Of a stretch of 64,000 nucleotides of DNA, positions 1 to 7,369 are shown one piece after another. Under the pieces are notes generated by a model. The model made no database searches, was not told where the DNA came from, and worked only from the letters and a program-made list of their open reading frames with translations. Position 1 is the stretch's first letter, and the number at the start of each line of letters is the position of its first letter. The translations under genes were made by a program, and so were the position numbers. The DNA is from Asanoa hainanensis (GTDB lineage Bacteria; Actinomycetota; Actinomycetes; Mycobacteriales; Micromonosporaceae): the NCBI RefSeq assembly GCF_900188485.1, contig NZ_FZPH01000001.1, forward strand, positions 62,001 through 126,000, written 5' to 3'.

Positions 1-1
1 C

Positions 2-832
2 GACCCGATGGCGACCTATCTGACCATGCTGGCCATCGGCTCGTACACGGTCGAGACCGGCACTGTCCTGGGGTCTGTGCCGGCCTACTACGCCTACGAG
101 ACGAGCAACGGCATCATCAACGACCGGGCCAGGCGCGACATCTCGCGTACGCCGGAGGTGCTCGCGTTCCTGCAGCGCAAGTGGGGGAAGTACCCCTTCA
201 CCGCCGCCGGTGCCGTGGTGACCGGCGAGCCGTACGGCAGCGCCTTGGAGATCCAGACCCGGCCCGTCTACCAGGGCGGCCGTTGGCGCAACTCCGTCGA
301 CAACGTGTGGGTGGTCGTCCACGAGAACGCCCACCAGTGGTACGGCGACAGCGTCACCGCGCGGACCTGGAGCGACCTGTGGCTGGCCGAGGGCTTCGCC
401 ACCTACTCGGAGTGGGAGTGGTCGCAGGACCAGGGCACCGGCACCGCGCAGGAGCTCTTCGACTACTACTACGCGACCGCTCCGGCCGGCGACCCGATGT
501 GGGCAAGCCCGTTGAACGCGCCGCCGTACCCGCTGGACCGGTCCGCCTACCAGCGCGGCGCCATGCTGCTGCAGGCGCTGCGCAACCGGGTCGGCGACGC
601 GGACTTCTACCAGATCATGCGCACGTGGGCGGCCCGGCACCGGCACGACAACGCCGACAGCGCCGACTTCGTCACGCACGCCAGCAGCCTGAGCGGCCAG
701 GACCTCACCTCGTTCTTCCAGGCCTGGCTGCACGATGCCCGCCGGCCCGACCCCACCGTCGACAACGGCTTCCCGACCGGGGCGCCGGCCCGGCCGAAGC
801 AAGCGCCGCCGGCCGCCGCGGCGCGCTCCTAG
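2..832 (+). CDS. M1-family zinc metallopeptidase, C-terminal part (5' end outside window)
   Basis: This is the catalytic and C-terminal part of an M1 (aminopeptidase N-like) metallopeptidase. The reading frame is open from base 2, so the true start lies upstream. The zinc site is complete: HENAH (HExxH) at about residue 104 of the visible part, then WLAEGFATY about 20 residues later, whose Glu is the third zinc ligand. The sequence between, QWYGDSV, is typical of the family. The visible part is about 276 residues and ends in an Ala/Pro-rich tail. The long ERAP-like helical C-terminal domain is absent, as in short actinobacterial secreted M1 peptidases. Any signal peptide would lie outside the window. 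Family assignment is secure; substrate preference cannot be read from the sequence. Confidence 0.93.
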   Translation, partial: DPMATYLTMLAIGSYTVETGTVLGSVPAYYAYETSNGIINDRARRDISRTPEVLAFLQRKWGKYPFTAAGAVVTGEPYGSALEIQTRPVYQGGRWRNSVDNVWVVVHENAHQWYGDSVTARTWSDLWLAEGFATYSEWEWSQDQGTGTAQELFDYYYATAPAGDPMWASPLNAPPYPLDRSAYQRGAMLLQALRNRVGDADFYQIMRTWAARHRHDNADSADFVTHASSLSGQDLTSFFQAWLHDARRPDPTVDNGFPTGAPARPKQAPPAAAARS

Positions 833-868
833 GAGGTCAGTTTCGGCCCACCGACCGATCGGGTACCG

Positions 869-1405
869 GTGGGCATGGATCGCAACGTGGTCAAGGTGCT
901 GTTGGGCGCGTGGGAACGGCCTGACTTTCGGGCCGGGCTGCAGCACCTGATCGACCTCGACGAGGTGACCTCGCTGCTCGCCGCGCTGGCGGTCGACGAC
1001 GAACGCGACGACGAGGTGCGGCGCCGGGCGATGGAGTTGCTGCGGTCCGCGCTGGAGACCGCCGAGATCCGCCGGGCCGTGCTGCTGCTGATCGAGACCG
1101 ACGACATCCGGCACAGCCTGACCGCGGCGGTCTCCGACAACCTCACCGACCGGCCTGCTCTCGCGTCCTCGATCCGGTCCGCGGTCGACGATCCCGCCGT
1201 CCGCGCCGAGATCCGCGACGTCCTGGAGTCGCCGAAGATCCGGGCGCTGCTGTGGAAGGTGGCCGAGGACGAGTTCCGCGGCCGCCGGCTCACGCTGGCC
1301 GGACAGGTCGCGCTCCTGCTCCTGCGCCACCGGACCGCCCGCCGGCTGGCCTGGGCCCTGAAACGGCACGGCGTCGTTCGCGCCCTCCGGGTCAGCGGCT
1401 CTTGA
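869..1405 (+). CDS. Helical protein of unknown function
   Basis: I do not recognise this 178-residue protein. It is rich in Leu, Arg, Asp and Ala and looks all-helical, with repeated blocks of about 25 residues ending in runs of Leu (residues 40-125), reminiscent of HEAT-like repeats. The last 30 residues are strongly basic and could be amphipathic. GTG at 869 or ATG at 875 can start it; no clear ribosome binding site separates them. It follows the M1 peptidase by 36 bases on the same strand. Its 3' end overlaps the convergent proteasome-fold gene by 14 bases. Confidence 0.7.
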   Translation: MGMDRNVVKVLLGAWERPDFRAGLQHLIDLDEVTSLLAALAVDDERDDEVRRRAMELLRSALETAEIRRAVLLLIETDDIRHSLTAAVSDNLTDRPALASSIRSAVDDPAVRAEIRDVLESPKIRALLWKVAEDEFRGRRLTLAGQVALLLLRHRTARRLAWALKRHGVVRALRVSGS

Positions 1406-1928
1406 GGCAGATGAAGGGTCCGCGTACGCCGGCGCTGTAACGCTCCGCCGCGGCCAGCGCGCTGAGCACCCGCCGTCGTGGCGTGAGGCCCGCGTCGGCG
1501 GTGGCGTACAGCGCGCCCAGGGCGATCTGGTCCCCGCAGCCGACCGCGGCGAACCCGTCGGCCGCCTTGGCCACCTGGTAGTCGTCGTGGATCGCGAACA
1601 GCTCACCTCGTACGCCGACCAGGAACGTGCCGCCTTCCTCGCGCTCGTTCTCCTTCGCCGCCCAACCGCCGGTCTTGAGGCACTCCCGTAGCGCGTCGAT
1701 GAAGGTCGTCGACATGAACGCGTCCAGGTCGCCGGTCGGCTTGGGCAGGGTCAGCGAGTAGCGGATGAGCTGGCCCATCCGGAACGAGGTCGTGAAGCCG
1801 AACAGGTAGCGCTTCTTGCGGAACACCTTCGCGTCGGCGCGCACGGTCAGGCTCATGCCCGAGACGCCCGCGCTGTCGCCTCCGATGTAGACGGATCCCG
1901 ACTGCACCAACCCGACGATCGCTGTCAT
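1392..1928 (-). CDS. Proteasome-fold (Ntn-hydrolase, T1-like) protein
   Basis: This 178-residue protein starts MTAIVG and continues with a VYIGGDSAG motif, then a Lys-Val-Phe pair and a short FTTSFRMGQL block. The pattern matches single-domain proteasome/HslV-like Ntn hydrolases often found in actinobacteria and phages. Thr2 would be the nucleophile after Met removal; the Asp of GGDSAG and the Lys of AKVF are in the places of the other T1 active-site residues. The length is close to HslV. No partner ATPase lies nearby. The start codon and its ribosome binding site lie within a perfect 10-bp inverted repeat (separate entry). What it cleaves is unknown. Confidence 0.78.
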   Translation of the reverse strand: MTAIVGLVQSGSVYIGGDSAGVSGMSLTVRADAKVFRKKRYLFGFTTSFRMGQLIRYSLTLPKPTGDLDAFMSTTFIDALRECLKTGGWAAKENEREEGGTFLVGVRGELFAIHDDYQVAKAADGFAAVGCGDQIALGALYATADAGLTPRRRVLSALAAAERYSAGVRGPFICLKSR

Positions 1929-1945
1929 CGCCTCACGATGACAGC
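1921..1945 (-). promoter_or_regulatory. Inverted repeat enclosing the start of the proteasome-fold gene
   Basis: A perfect 10-bp inverted repeat (GCTGTCATCG, 5-base loop, CGATGACAGC) covers the translation start of the minus-strand gene. In the mRNA the loop is UGAGG, which contains the GAGG ribosome binding site, and the AUG sits in the 3' arm. This could be a translation-blocking hairpin or a DNA operator. Confidence 0.6.
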
Positions 1946-1950
1946 CGGCC

Positions 1951-2511
1951 TCACCTCAGGGCTACTGTCACCCCGCCCGAGAACGCGGAGCCGTGCAGCT
2001 CGACCGTGGCGAGCTTCGTACCCTTCGGCACGTCGAACACCAGCTTCCCCCGCAGCTCGCTGCCGGGATCGATGTCCCGCAGGAAGACGTCCGTGCCGCC
2101 GTTGGCGTACTGGCCGGCCGCGCCGTCGTGCGAGAACTCGGTGCCGTCGCGGTCGAACGCCTTCTGGGACGAGCCGTCGAACAGCTGCGCCCTGCTGCCG
2201 ATGTTGCGCACGGACAGGTCGACGAGGCAGTACACACCCAGGGCGTCCTCACCGCCGACCCGCGTCGTACCACAGGCGACCTTGAAGATCGTGAACTCGA
2301 ACCTGCCGTCACGGGCGGGCTCGTTCAACCCCGGCAGCGTCCGCTTCGCCGGCACCTGGTCCACGGCGTCGGAGCGGACAGCGGCGCCGGTCTTCGGGGC
2401 GTCGCCGCCGATGTCGAGCGCGGCGACCGCCACTCCGCCGCAACAGAGCAGGAGAAAGGCCAGGCCGCCGACGATCCACGGCGCTTTCGAGCGGGGTTTC
2501 TGATAGGACAT
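1951..2511 (-). CDS. Membrane-anchored DUF4352 protein
   Basis: This is a 186-residue exported protein. ATG 2511 is chosen because it has a GGAG box 8 bases upstream and places a hydrophobic segment (about residues 10-30, with the Cys-Cys-Gly-Gly run) at the N-terminus. The remainder, from about residue 65, is a DUF4352 immunoglobulin-like beta domain: KVACGTT, then VDLSVRNIGS, then a late LVFDVPKG strand. Such proteins are anchored outside the membrane; their ligand is unknown. It may be a lipoprotein or a single-span protein. It is followed by the proteasome-fold gene on the same strand after 22 bases, so the two could be co-transcribed. Confidence 0.8.
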   Translation of the reverse strand: MSYQKPRSKAPWIVGGLAFLLLCCGGVAVAALDIGGDAPKTGAAVRSDAVDQVPAKRTLPGLNEPARDGRFEFTIFKVACGTTRVGGEDALGVYCLVDLSVRNIGSRAQLFDGSSQKAFDRDGTEFSHDGAAGQYANGGTDVFLRDIDPGSELRGKLVFDVPKGTKLATVELHGSAFSGGVTVALR

Positions 2512-2747
2512 GGCGGGGCTCCATGTTCGGAATCGAAGCGGCCGAGCGCCCGACCGCGAACGCCATGCAACAGGGTGAAAACGGCTCATAACACCAACAA
2601 CACGGAAATCGGGTGTACGGCGCTGCCGGGCGCCCGAGCGGGCGAACCCGATAGAGATCGACCAGGTCCCCGGTCTGACCTTGTGGCGGATTCTGATGTG
2701 GACCGGCCACGCTACGATCGGTGGCAGAGCCGATCCGGGCTCTGCAA

Positions 2748-2820
2748 GCCCTCGTAGCTCAGGGGATAGAGCAGCGGCCCTCGGAGCCGTGGTCGGGTGT
2801 TCGAGTCACTCCCGAGGGCA
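2748..2820 (+). tRNA. tRNA-Arg-like gene with unusual anticodon loop
   Basis: A full cloverleaf can be drawn. The acceptor stem GCCCTCG/CGAGGGC pairs perfectly, the D arm is GCTC-AGGGGATA-GAGC, and the anticodon stem GCGGC/GCCGT encloses the loop CCTCGGA at 2779-2785. The T arm is GGGTG-TTCGAGT-CACTC. The predicted anticodon is TCG (Arg, codon CGA). Two things are odd: base 33 is C instead of the nearly universal T, and an extra C (2812) lies between the T stem and the acceptor stem. CCA is not encoded. It may be a functional rare tRNA-Arg or a decaying copy of tRNA-Arg(CCG), whose acceptor and D arms it resembles. Confidence 0.75.
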
Positions 2821-2860
2821 CGACCAGGACGTGGTTGCGAGCCGTGAGGACGATGGATCG

Positions 2861-4609
2861 GTGAAGCTCACGCGACGAACGGTGATCTTCGCGATCGGCG
2901 GCGTCGCCGCGGGCGGCCTGGCCGTCGCGGCTGCGGCCTTCGGCGCCCAGAGCGTGGAGTTCGCCAGTTGGCTGGCGGGCATCGGCAGTTTGGCGGCGAC
3001 GGTCGCCACGTTGACCTCAACCCGCGGGGGCCCGCCGGCCGCGCAGCCCGGCGACACGACCTCCTCGACCGATGCCAGCTCCCCGGCCGCGATCCCGACC
3101 CAGGCGCCCGCACCCGAGGCCGCCCCGCCGGAGATCATCTCCTCCCCATCCTCCCCGGCGGCGCCACCACAGGCCGCAGCGGACGCGCACCTGGTCGTGT
3201 CGGCCAGCGCGTGGACAGCTCAGCTGGAGCGTCCCGGCGTCTCCGAGGGCCTGCTCCGTGGCGCGGCGATGCGCGAGATCTCGGCCGACCTCGCCCCGCT
3301 CGACGACCTCCTCGCCCACTCGCTGCCGCACCTCCGCGTAGAGATCCGCACCGCGTACCGGCCGCGTACCGTCCAGGTTGGATCCGTCGACCAGTTCTGG
3401 ACCGTCATGCTCGTCGACTCGATCCTCCACGACGGAAGCATCGGTCTCCAGCGGTGGTTGCTGCGCGCGACCGACCTGATCCTGTCCGCGGAGCGCCACC
3501 ATGTTCCGCGGCTCACCGAGTTCTGGGAGTGGTTCTTCGTCACCCACCTCGCCGCGACCGCCGACGAACCGGCCGACGGGCTGATGGCGACGTTCGTGAC
3601 CGAGGCGATCCGCCAGTCCGGCGACGACCACAAACGGCTCTACCCGATCATCGACCTCTTCATCCGGATCGCCCGCGACGACCCGGCCACCCTGCGGCTC
3701 ATCCGCGACGCGCTGACCCGGCACGACGAAGTGCTCCGCGAGCGCGGCAGCAGCCCGGCGCTGTTGAAGCGGGTCCAGGTGCTGCTCGGACGGCTCGGCG
3801 CGGCGGTCGGACCGACGCCGTTCCGGCCCGTGCTCGTGGACTTCGCGCCCGATGCGATATGTCCCTACCCGTTCCGGGCCATGGAGGTGCCGCTCACGGT
3901 CGGTGACGTCGACGCCATCCTCCGCCGCGCCAGCGGTGCCGATGCCGCCATGCCCCACGTGCTCAGCCAGGGCAGCACCGACGGCACCGCGTTCGGCGGG
4001 CTCTGCCGGGAGCTGACCGACATCCTCGGCTCCTTGTTGCGGACCAGCGCCAGCGCCAGCGCCGGCGCCAACGGCAGCGACGAGTGGCGGTGGGACATCC
4101 CGACGGTCGCGGAATGGGTCAGGCTCGCCGGTTGCGTCGACCAGCCCTACCCGTGGGGGCACGACCTCCCGACGCCCCTGCACGCCAACCTCAAGTTCGA
4201 TCGGGGCAGCCGGTTGAGCCCGGTGCGCACCTACATGGCGGGCCGCACCGCAGCGGGCGTCTACGACTGTTGCGGCGGCGTCCACGAGATCGTCCGCGAG
4301 CAGAAGCACGACACCTTCGACACCGACCGGCGCTTCGAGGGGGCGTTCCGCCTCGCCGGCGGCTCCTATCTCAGCCCTCCGCACGGTGTGACCGGGCAGC
4401 GGTTCCGCCACCTGTCGGCCCGGGACCGGGGCGGCCGGCCGAGTTGTGTCGGCGTCCGCCTGATCGCCTACCGTGAGGTCGACGAGGCGCGACGGTGGGA
4501 GTCGCTGAAGGCCTTCCGGCTGGGCCGGCAAAGGCCGCCGCTCGCGAGGACCACCCCGACCCAGCGCCGTGCGACGGCCGGCCATCGCACCCGCGGCACG
4601 GTGGGCTAG
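2861..4609 (+). CDS. Membrane protein with C-terminal FGE/SUMF1-like domain
   Basis: The protein has 582 residues from GTG 2861 (GAGGA box 10 bases upstream); longer starts would run through the tRNA. Residues 8-52 hold two hydrophobic segments. A Pro/Ala/Ser-rich linker runs to about 105, a helical region follows to about 320, and the last 220 residues resemble the formylglycine-generating enzyme (C-lectin-type) fold: IPTVAEWVRLAG near 407, PYPWG, GVYDCCGGVHEIV, FRLAGGSY and a final GVRL near 530. The two catalytic Cys of true FGE, expected after the GGSY motif, are not seen, so it is more likely a binding domain than an enzyme. Such domains also occur as sensors in conflict-system proteins. 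It lies 40 bases after the tRNA. Confidence 0.72.
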   Translation: MKLTRRTVIFAIGGVAAGGLAVAAAAFGAQSVEFASWLAGIGSLAATVATLTSTRGGPPAAQPGDTTSSTDASSPAAIPTQAPAPEAAPPEIISSPSSPAAPPQAAADAHLVVSASAWTAQLERPGVSEGLLRGAAMREISADLAPLDDLLAHSLPHLRVEIRTAYRPRTVQVGSVDQFWTVMLVDSILHDGSIGLQRWLLRATDLILSAERHHVPRLTEFWEWFFVTHLAATADEPADGLMATFVTEAIRQSGDDHKRLYPIIDLFIRIARDDPATLRLIRDALTRHDEVLRERGSSPALLKRVQVLLGRLGAAVGPTPFRPVLVDFAPDAICPYPFRAMEVPLTVGDVDAILRRASGADAAMPHVLSQGSTDGTAFGGLCRELTDILGSLLRTSASASAGANGSDEWRWDIPTVAEWVRLAGCVDQPYPWGHDLPTPLHANLKFDRGSRLSPVRTYMAGRTAAGVYDCCGGVHEIVREQKHDTFDTDRRFEGAFRLAGGSYLSPPHGVTGQRFRHLSARDRGGRPSCVGVRLIAYREVDEARRWESLKAFRLGRQRPPLARTTPTQRRATAGHRTRGTVG

Positions 4610-4618
4610 CCGGGTAGC

Positions 4619-6058
4619 TCAGCGGGCCGGTGCGCCGGCGACCGCCGCCTCCGCGTACGACTCGTCCGCGATGGTCGGCTCGGCCGTGTGCTGGTGGTTG
4701 CGCGGCACCAGCAGCGCGGCCAGCGCCGCCCCGACGCAGGCGAGCCCCAGCACCGCGAACCCGATGCTGTAGCCCCGCTCCGTGGGCAGGCCGCTCGGCA
4801 GCACGTGCGCCCCGACGATGCTGGCCATGACGGCCGCGCCCATCGCGCCGCCGATGCTGCGGATGTTCGCGTTCATGCCGTTCGCCGCGCCCGTCTGGTG
4901 TGCCGGCACGGCTGCCACGATCACGTTGGACATCGTCGCGAAGGCCGCGCCGAAGCCGATGCCGAGCAGGGACATCGAGACCAGGATCTCCCATTGCCGC
5001 CCGTGGGCCAGGGTGAGCAGGGCGAACGAGCCGACCGCGAAGACGGTGCCGCCGACCAGCACGCCCTTGGCGCCGAAACGATAGGTCAGGCGCGGCGCGG
5101 CCAGGCCCGAGACGAACATCGCCACGCTCAGCGGCAGCATCAGCAGGCCCGCCCGGGTCACGCTGGCGCCGAAGCCGTAGCCAAGAACCGGAGCCGTCTG
5201 CATGAACGCCGGCAGGAAGCCCATCAGGCCGTACATGCCGATGCCGAACAGCAGCGCCACCAGGTTGGTGGTCCAGACCGCCGGCGCGCGCATCATCCGC
5301 ATGTCGATGAGCGGGCTCGCCGAGCGGGTCTCCACGACGATCCAGGCGACGAGGACCACGACCGCGACCGCGAGCAGACCCAGGACCCGCACCGAGCCCC
5401 AGCCCCACGAAGCGGCCTCCGTCAGCGCGACGAGCAGCGCGACCAGCCAGAGGGCCAGCAGGCCGGACGCGACCCAGCTGAACCGGCCCGGTGCGTGTGA
5501 CCGCGACGCCGGGATCCGGAAGTGGGTGGCGACGGCGGCCACCACGACCGCGATCGCGGGCAGCCAGAACAGCGCGCGGTAGTCCAGGAGGTCGACGATC
5601 GGGCCCGCCAGGACGATGCCGAGGCCGGCCCCGATGGCGAGCAGCGCGGCGATGAGGCCGACGGCGGGAGCGACGCGTTCGCGCGGCAGCTCGTCGCGGA
5701 CGATGCCGAACGCCAGCGGCAGCACGCCTCCGCCGACGCCGGACAGGGCGCGGCCCACGAGCATGACGGCGATGTTCGGTGCGACGGCCGAGAGCAGCGC
5801 GCCGGCGGCCAGGGCGATCAGCGCGACGAGCAGCACCTTGTCCTTGCCGGCCCGGTCGCCCAGACGGCCGAGGATCGGCGTGAAGATCGCGGCCGAGAGC
5901 AGGTTGGCGGTGAGCACCCAGGTGACCGTGCTCTGCGAGGTGCCGAGATCCTGCTGGATCACCGGGAGGACCGGGGCGATGAGGGACTGGATGAGCGCGT
6001 ACGACAGGACGCTCAGGAGGAGCACGGGAAGGATCAAACGCTTTTCAGGAGGAGCCAC
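4619..6058 (-). CDS. MFS drug exporter, DHA2 (14-helix) type
   Basis: A 479-residue integral membrane protein with about 14 hydrophobic helices. It has the DHA2-family signatures: GRLGDRAGKDKVLL (motif A) after helix 2, GRALSGVGGGVLPLAFGIVRD (antiporter region) and GIGFGAAFATMSNVIVAAVP near the C-terminus. It should export a hydrophobic drug or metabolite in exchange for protons. The start is GTG 6058, with no ribosome binding site but a -10 box exactly 6 bases upstream, which suggests a leaderless mRNA. The same promoter layout occurs at the neighbouring arsR-type gene, which probably encodes its repressor. Confidence 0.9.
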   Translation of the reverse strand: MAPPEKRLILPVLLLSVLSYALIQSLIAPVLPVIQQDLGTSQSTVTWVLTANLLSAAIFTPILGRLGDRAGKDKVLLVALIALAAGALLSAVAPNIAVMLVGRALSGVGGGVLPLAFGIVRDELPRERVAPAVGLIAALLAIGAGLGIVLAGPIVDLLDYRALFWLPAIAVVVAAVATHFRIPASRSHAPGRFSWVASGLLALWLVALLVALTEAASWGWGSVRVLGLLAVAVVVLVAWIVVETRSASPLIDMRMMRAPAVWTTNLVALLFGIGMYGLMGFLPAFMQTAPVLGYGFGASVTRAGLLMLPLSVAMFVSGLAAPRLTYRFGAKGVLVGGTVFAVGSFALLTLAHGRQWEILVSMSLLGIGFGAAFATMSNVIVAAVPAHQTGAANGMNANIRSIGGAMGAAVMASIVGAHVLPSGLPTERGYSIGFAVLGLACVGAALAALLVPRNHQHTAEPTIADESYAEAAVAGAPAR

Positions 6059-6078
6059 GGTACGAACGTACGCGTACC
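6059..6078 (-). promoter_or_regulatory. Operator/-10 region of the MFS exporter
   Basis: Perfect inverted repeat GGTACG-N8-CGTACC touching the GTG start. Read on the minus strand, the N8 spacer holds the -10 box TACGTT, six bases before the start. A repressor bound here would cover the core promoter. The same arrangement is repeated at 6416-6435. Confidence 0.7.
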
Positions 6079-6085
6079 TTCGAAC

Positions 6086-6415
6086 TCAGCTCAACTCAGT
6101 GTGAGCAGGAACAACCGCGGTGAGGACCGCGTCGAGCAGGCCGGGGAAGCGGGCGTCGAGGTCGTCCCGGCGCAGGGCCGCCCGGAACTCCCGGCCGTTG
6201 CGCTGCACGCCGACCACGCCGCTGTCGCGCAGCATCCGCCAGTGGTGGGTCGCCGTGGACTTGGGCAGGTCCGGCAGGAGCTCGCCGCAGGTGAACCGGA
6301 AGTCTGTCGTCGCCGCGAGTTGGGCCACGACGCGCTGCCGGATCGGGTTCGACAGCGCCTCGAGGACGCGCGAGATGTCGAGTTGCTCCCGGCTGGGCTG
6401 CGGCATCGTCGTCAT
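6086..6415 (-). CDS. ArsR-family winged-helix repressor
   Basis: A 109-residue winged-helix protein of the ArsR/SmtB class. Residues 15-35 form the ALSNPIRQRVVAQL helix pair, LPKSTATHHWRMLRDSGVV is the recognition helix and turn, and VQRNGREFRAALR is the wing. No metal-binding Cys cluster is visible (a single Cys in the FTCGEL segment), so it likely senses something other than metal. The gene lies 27 bases upstream of the MFS exporter on the same strand, and both carry the same GTACG-N8-CGTAC repeat over their -10 boxes. This supports repression of the exporter and of itself. Confidence 0.88.
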   Translation of the reverse strand: MTTMPQPSREQLDISRVLEALSNPIRQRVVAQLAATTDFRFTCGELLPDLPKSTATHHWRMLRDSGVVGVQRNGREFRAALRRDDLDARFPGLLDAVLTAVVPAHTELS

Positions 6416-6435
6416 GGTACGAGCCTACCCGTACG
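6416..6435 (-). promoter_or_regulatory. Operator/-10 region of the arsR-type gene
   Basis: GTACG-N8-CGTAC inverted repeat directly upstream of ATG 6415. On the minus strand the spacer contains TAGGCT six bases before the ATG, a leaderless promoter. Spacing and arms match the repeat in front of the MFS gene. The site lies within the 3' end of the lysR-type gene. Confidence 0.68.
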
Positions 6436-7321
6436 ATCGTGCCCATGACTCGCGCAGCGCCGCGACCGTCTCCCGCAGGGCCGGGCGCGCGGCCGACGCG
6501 GCCCGCCACGCGACCGTGACCCGCCGGGTCGGCCGGGGCGCGACCGCGACGGTGGCCACGCCGGCGGGCAGCGTCGGCCGGGCCAGCCGGGGGAGCATCG
6601 CCACGCCGAGCCCCGCCGCGACCAGTGTCAACTGGGTCTCGAACTCGCCGACCAGGAAGTCCGGCTCGACGCCCGGCAGCACCCGCATCAGCCACTCGTA
6701 GCAGATCGCGCCCGGCGGGGCCGCGATCCACCGCTCGCCGATCAGCTGGTCACGGCGCACCGGGCCGGCGGCCGACGCCAGCCGGTGGCCGGTCGGCACC
6801 ACCAGGTCGGCGACGTCGAGGCCGAGCTCCGCCGTGGCGATCCCGGCGGGCCAGGTCAGCGCGGCCTCGGGCCAGTCGTCGAGCACGGCCAGGTCGACGT
6901 GGCCGCGCTGGAGCAGGTCCAGCGCGTGGTGCGGGTCGCCCTCCAGCAGGCCCGTACGCAGGTCCGGGTGGTCGGCCGCGAGCCGGTGCAGCGCGTGCGG
7001 CAGCAGCCCGCGGCAGGCGGTCGCGAACGCCGCGATCGTCACCCGGCCGGTCACGGTGTCCCGTTGCGCGGCCAGCGCCGCCTCGGCCTCGTCGAGGGCG
7101 GCCAGCACCTTGGCGGCGTGGGCGGCCAGGACCCGGCCGGCCTCGGTCAGCCGGATCCGCCGGCCGTCCTTCTCGACGAGTGTGGCGCCGGTCTCCCGCT
7201 CGAGCTTGCCGAGCTGCTGGGACACCGCCGACGGCGTGCAATGCAGTGCCGCACTGGCCGCGAGAACCGTCCCGTAGCTGGCCACGGCGTCGAGCGCGCG
7301 GAGCCGACCCACCTCGATCAT
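6425..7321 (-). CDS. LysR-family transcriptional regulator
   Basis: A 298-residue LysR-type regulator. Residues 5-60 are the helix-turn-helix (LRALDAVASYGTVLAASAAL, then TPSAVSQQLGKLER). From residue 90 onward is a periplasmic-binding-fold effector domain with the usual LLEGDP and HVDLAVLDDW elements. It is divergent from the EamA transporter with a 48-base gap, the classic layout for control of the transporter. ATG 7321 has the -10 box TAGCCT six bases upstream and no ribosome binding site. A short GTAGC-GAG-GCTAC palindrome lies over this region. Confidence 0.92.
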   Translation of the reverse strand: MIEVGRLRALDAVASYGTVLAASAALHCTPSAVSQQLGKLERETGATLVEKDGRRIRLTEAGRVLAAHAAKVLAALDEAEAALAAQRDTVTGRVTIAAFATACRGLLPHALHRLAADHPDLRTGLLEGDPHHALDLLQRGHVDLAVLDDWPEAALTWPAGIATAELGLDVADLVVPTGHRLASAAGPVRRDQLIGERWIAAPPGAICYEWLMRVLPGVEPDFLVGEFETQLTLVAAGLGVAMLPRLARPTLPAGVATVAVAPRPTRRVTVAWRAASAARPALRETVAALRESWARSYG

Positions 7322-7369
7322 GTAGCGAGGCTACCGGGACGGTGTAGAAACTGTCGCTGGTGCTAAACG

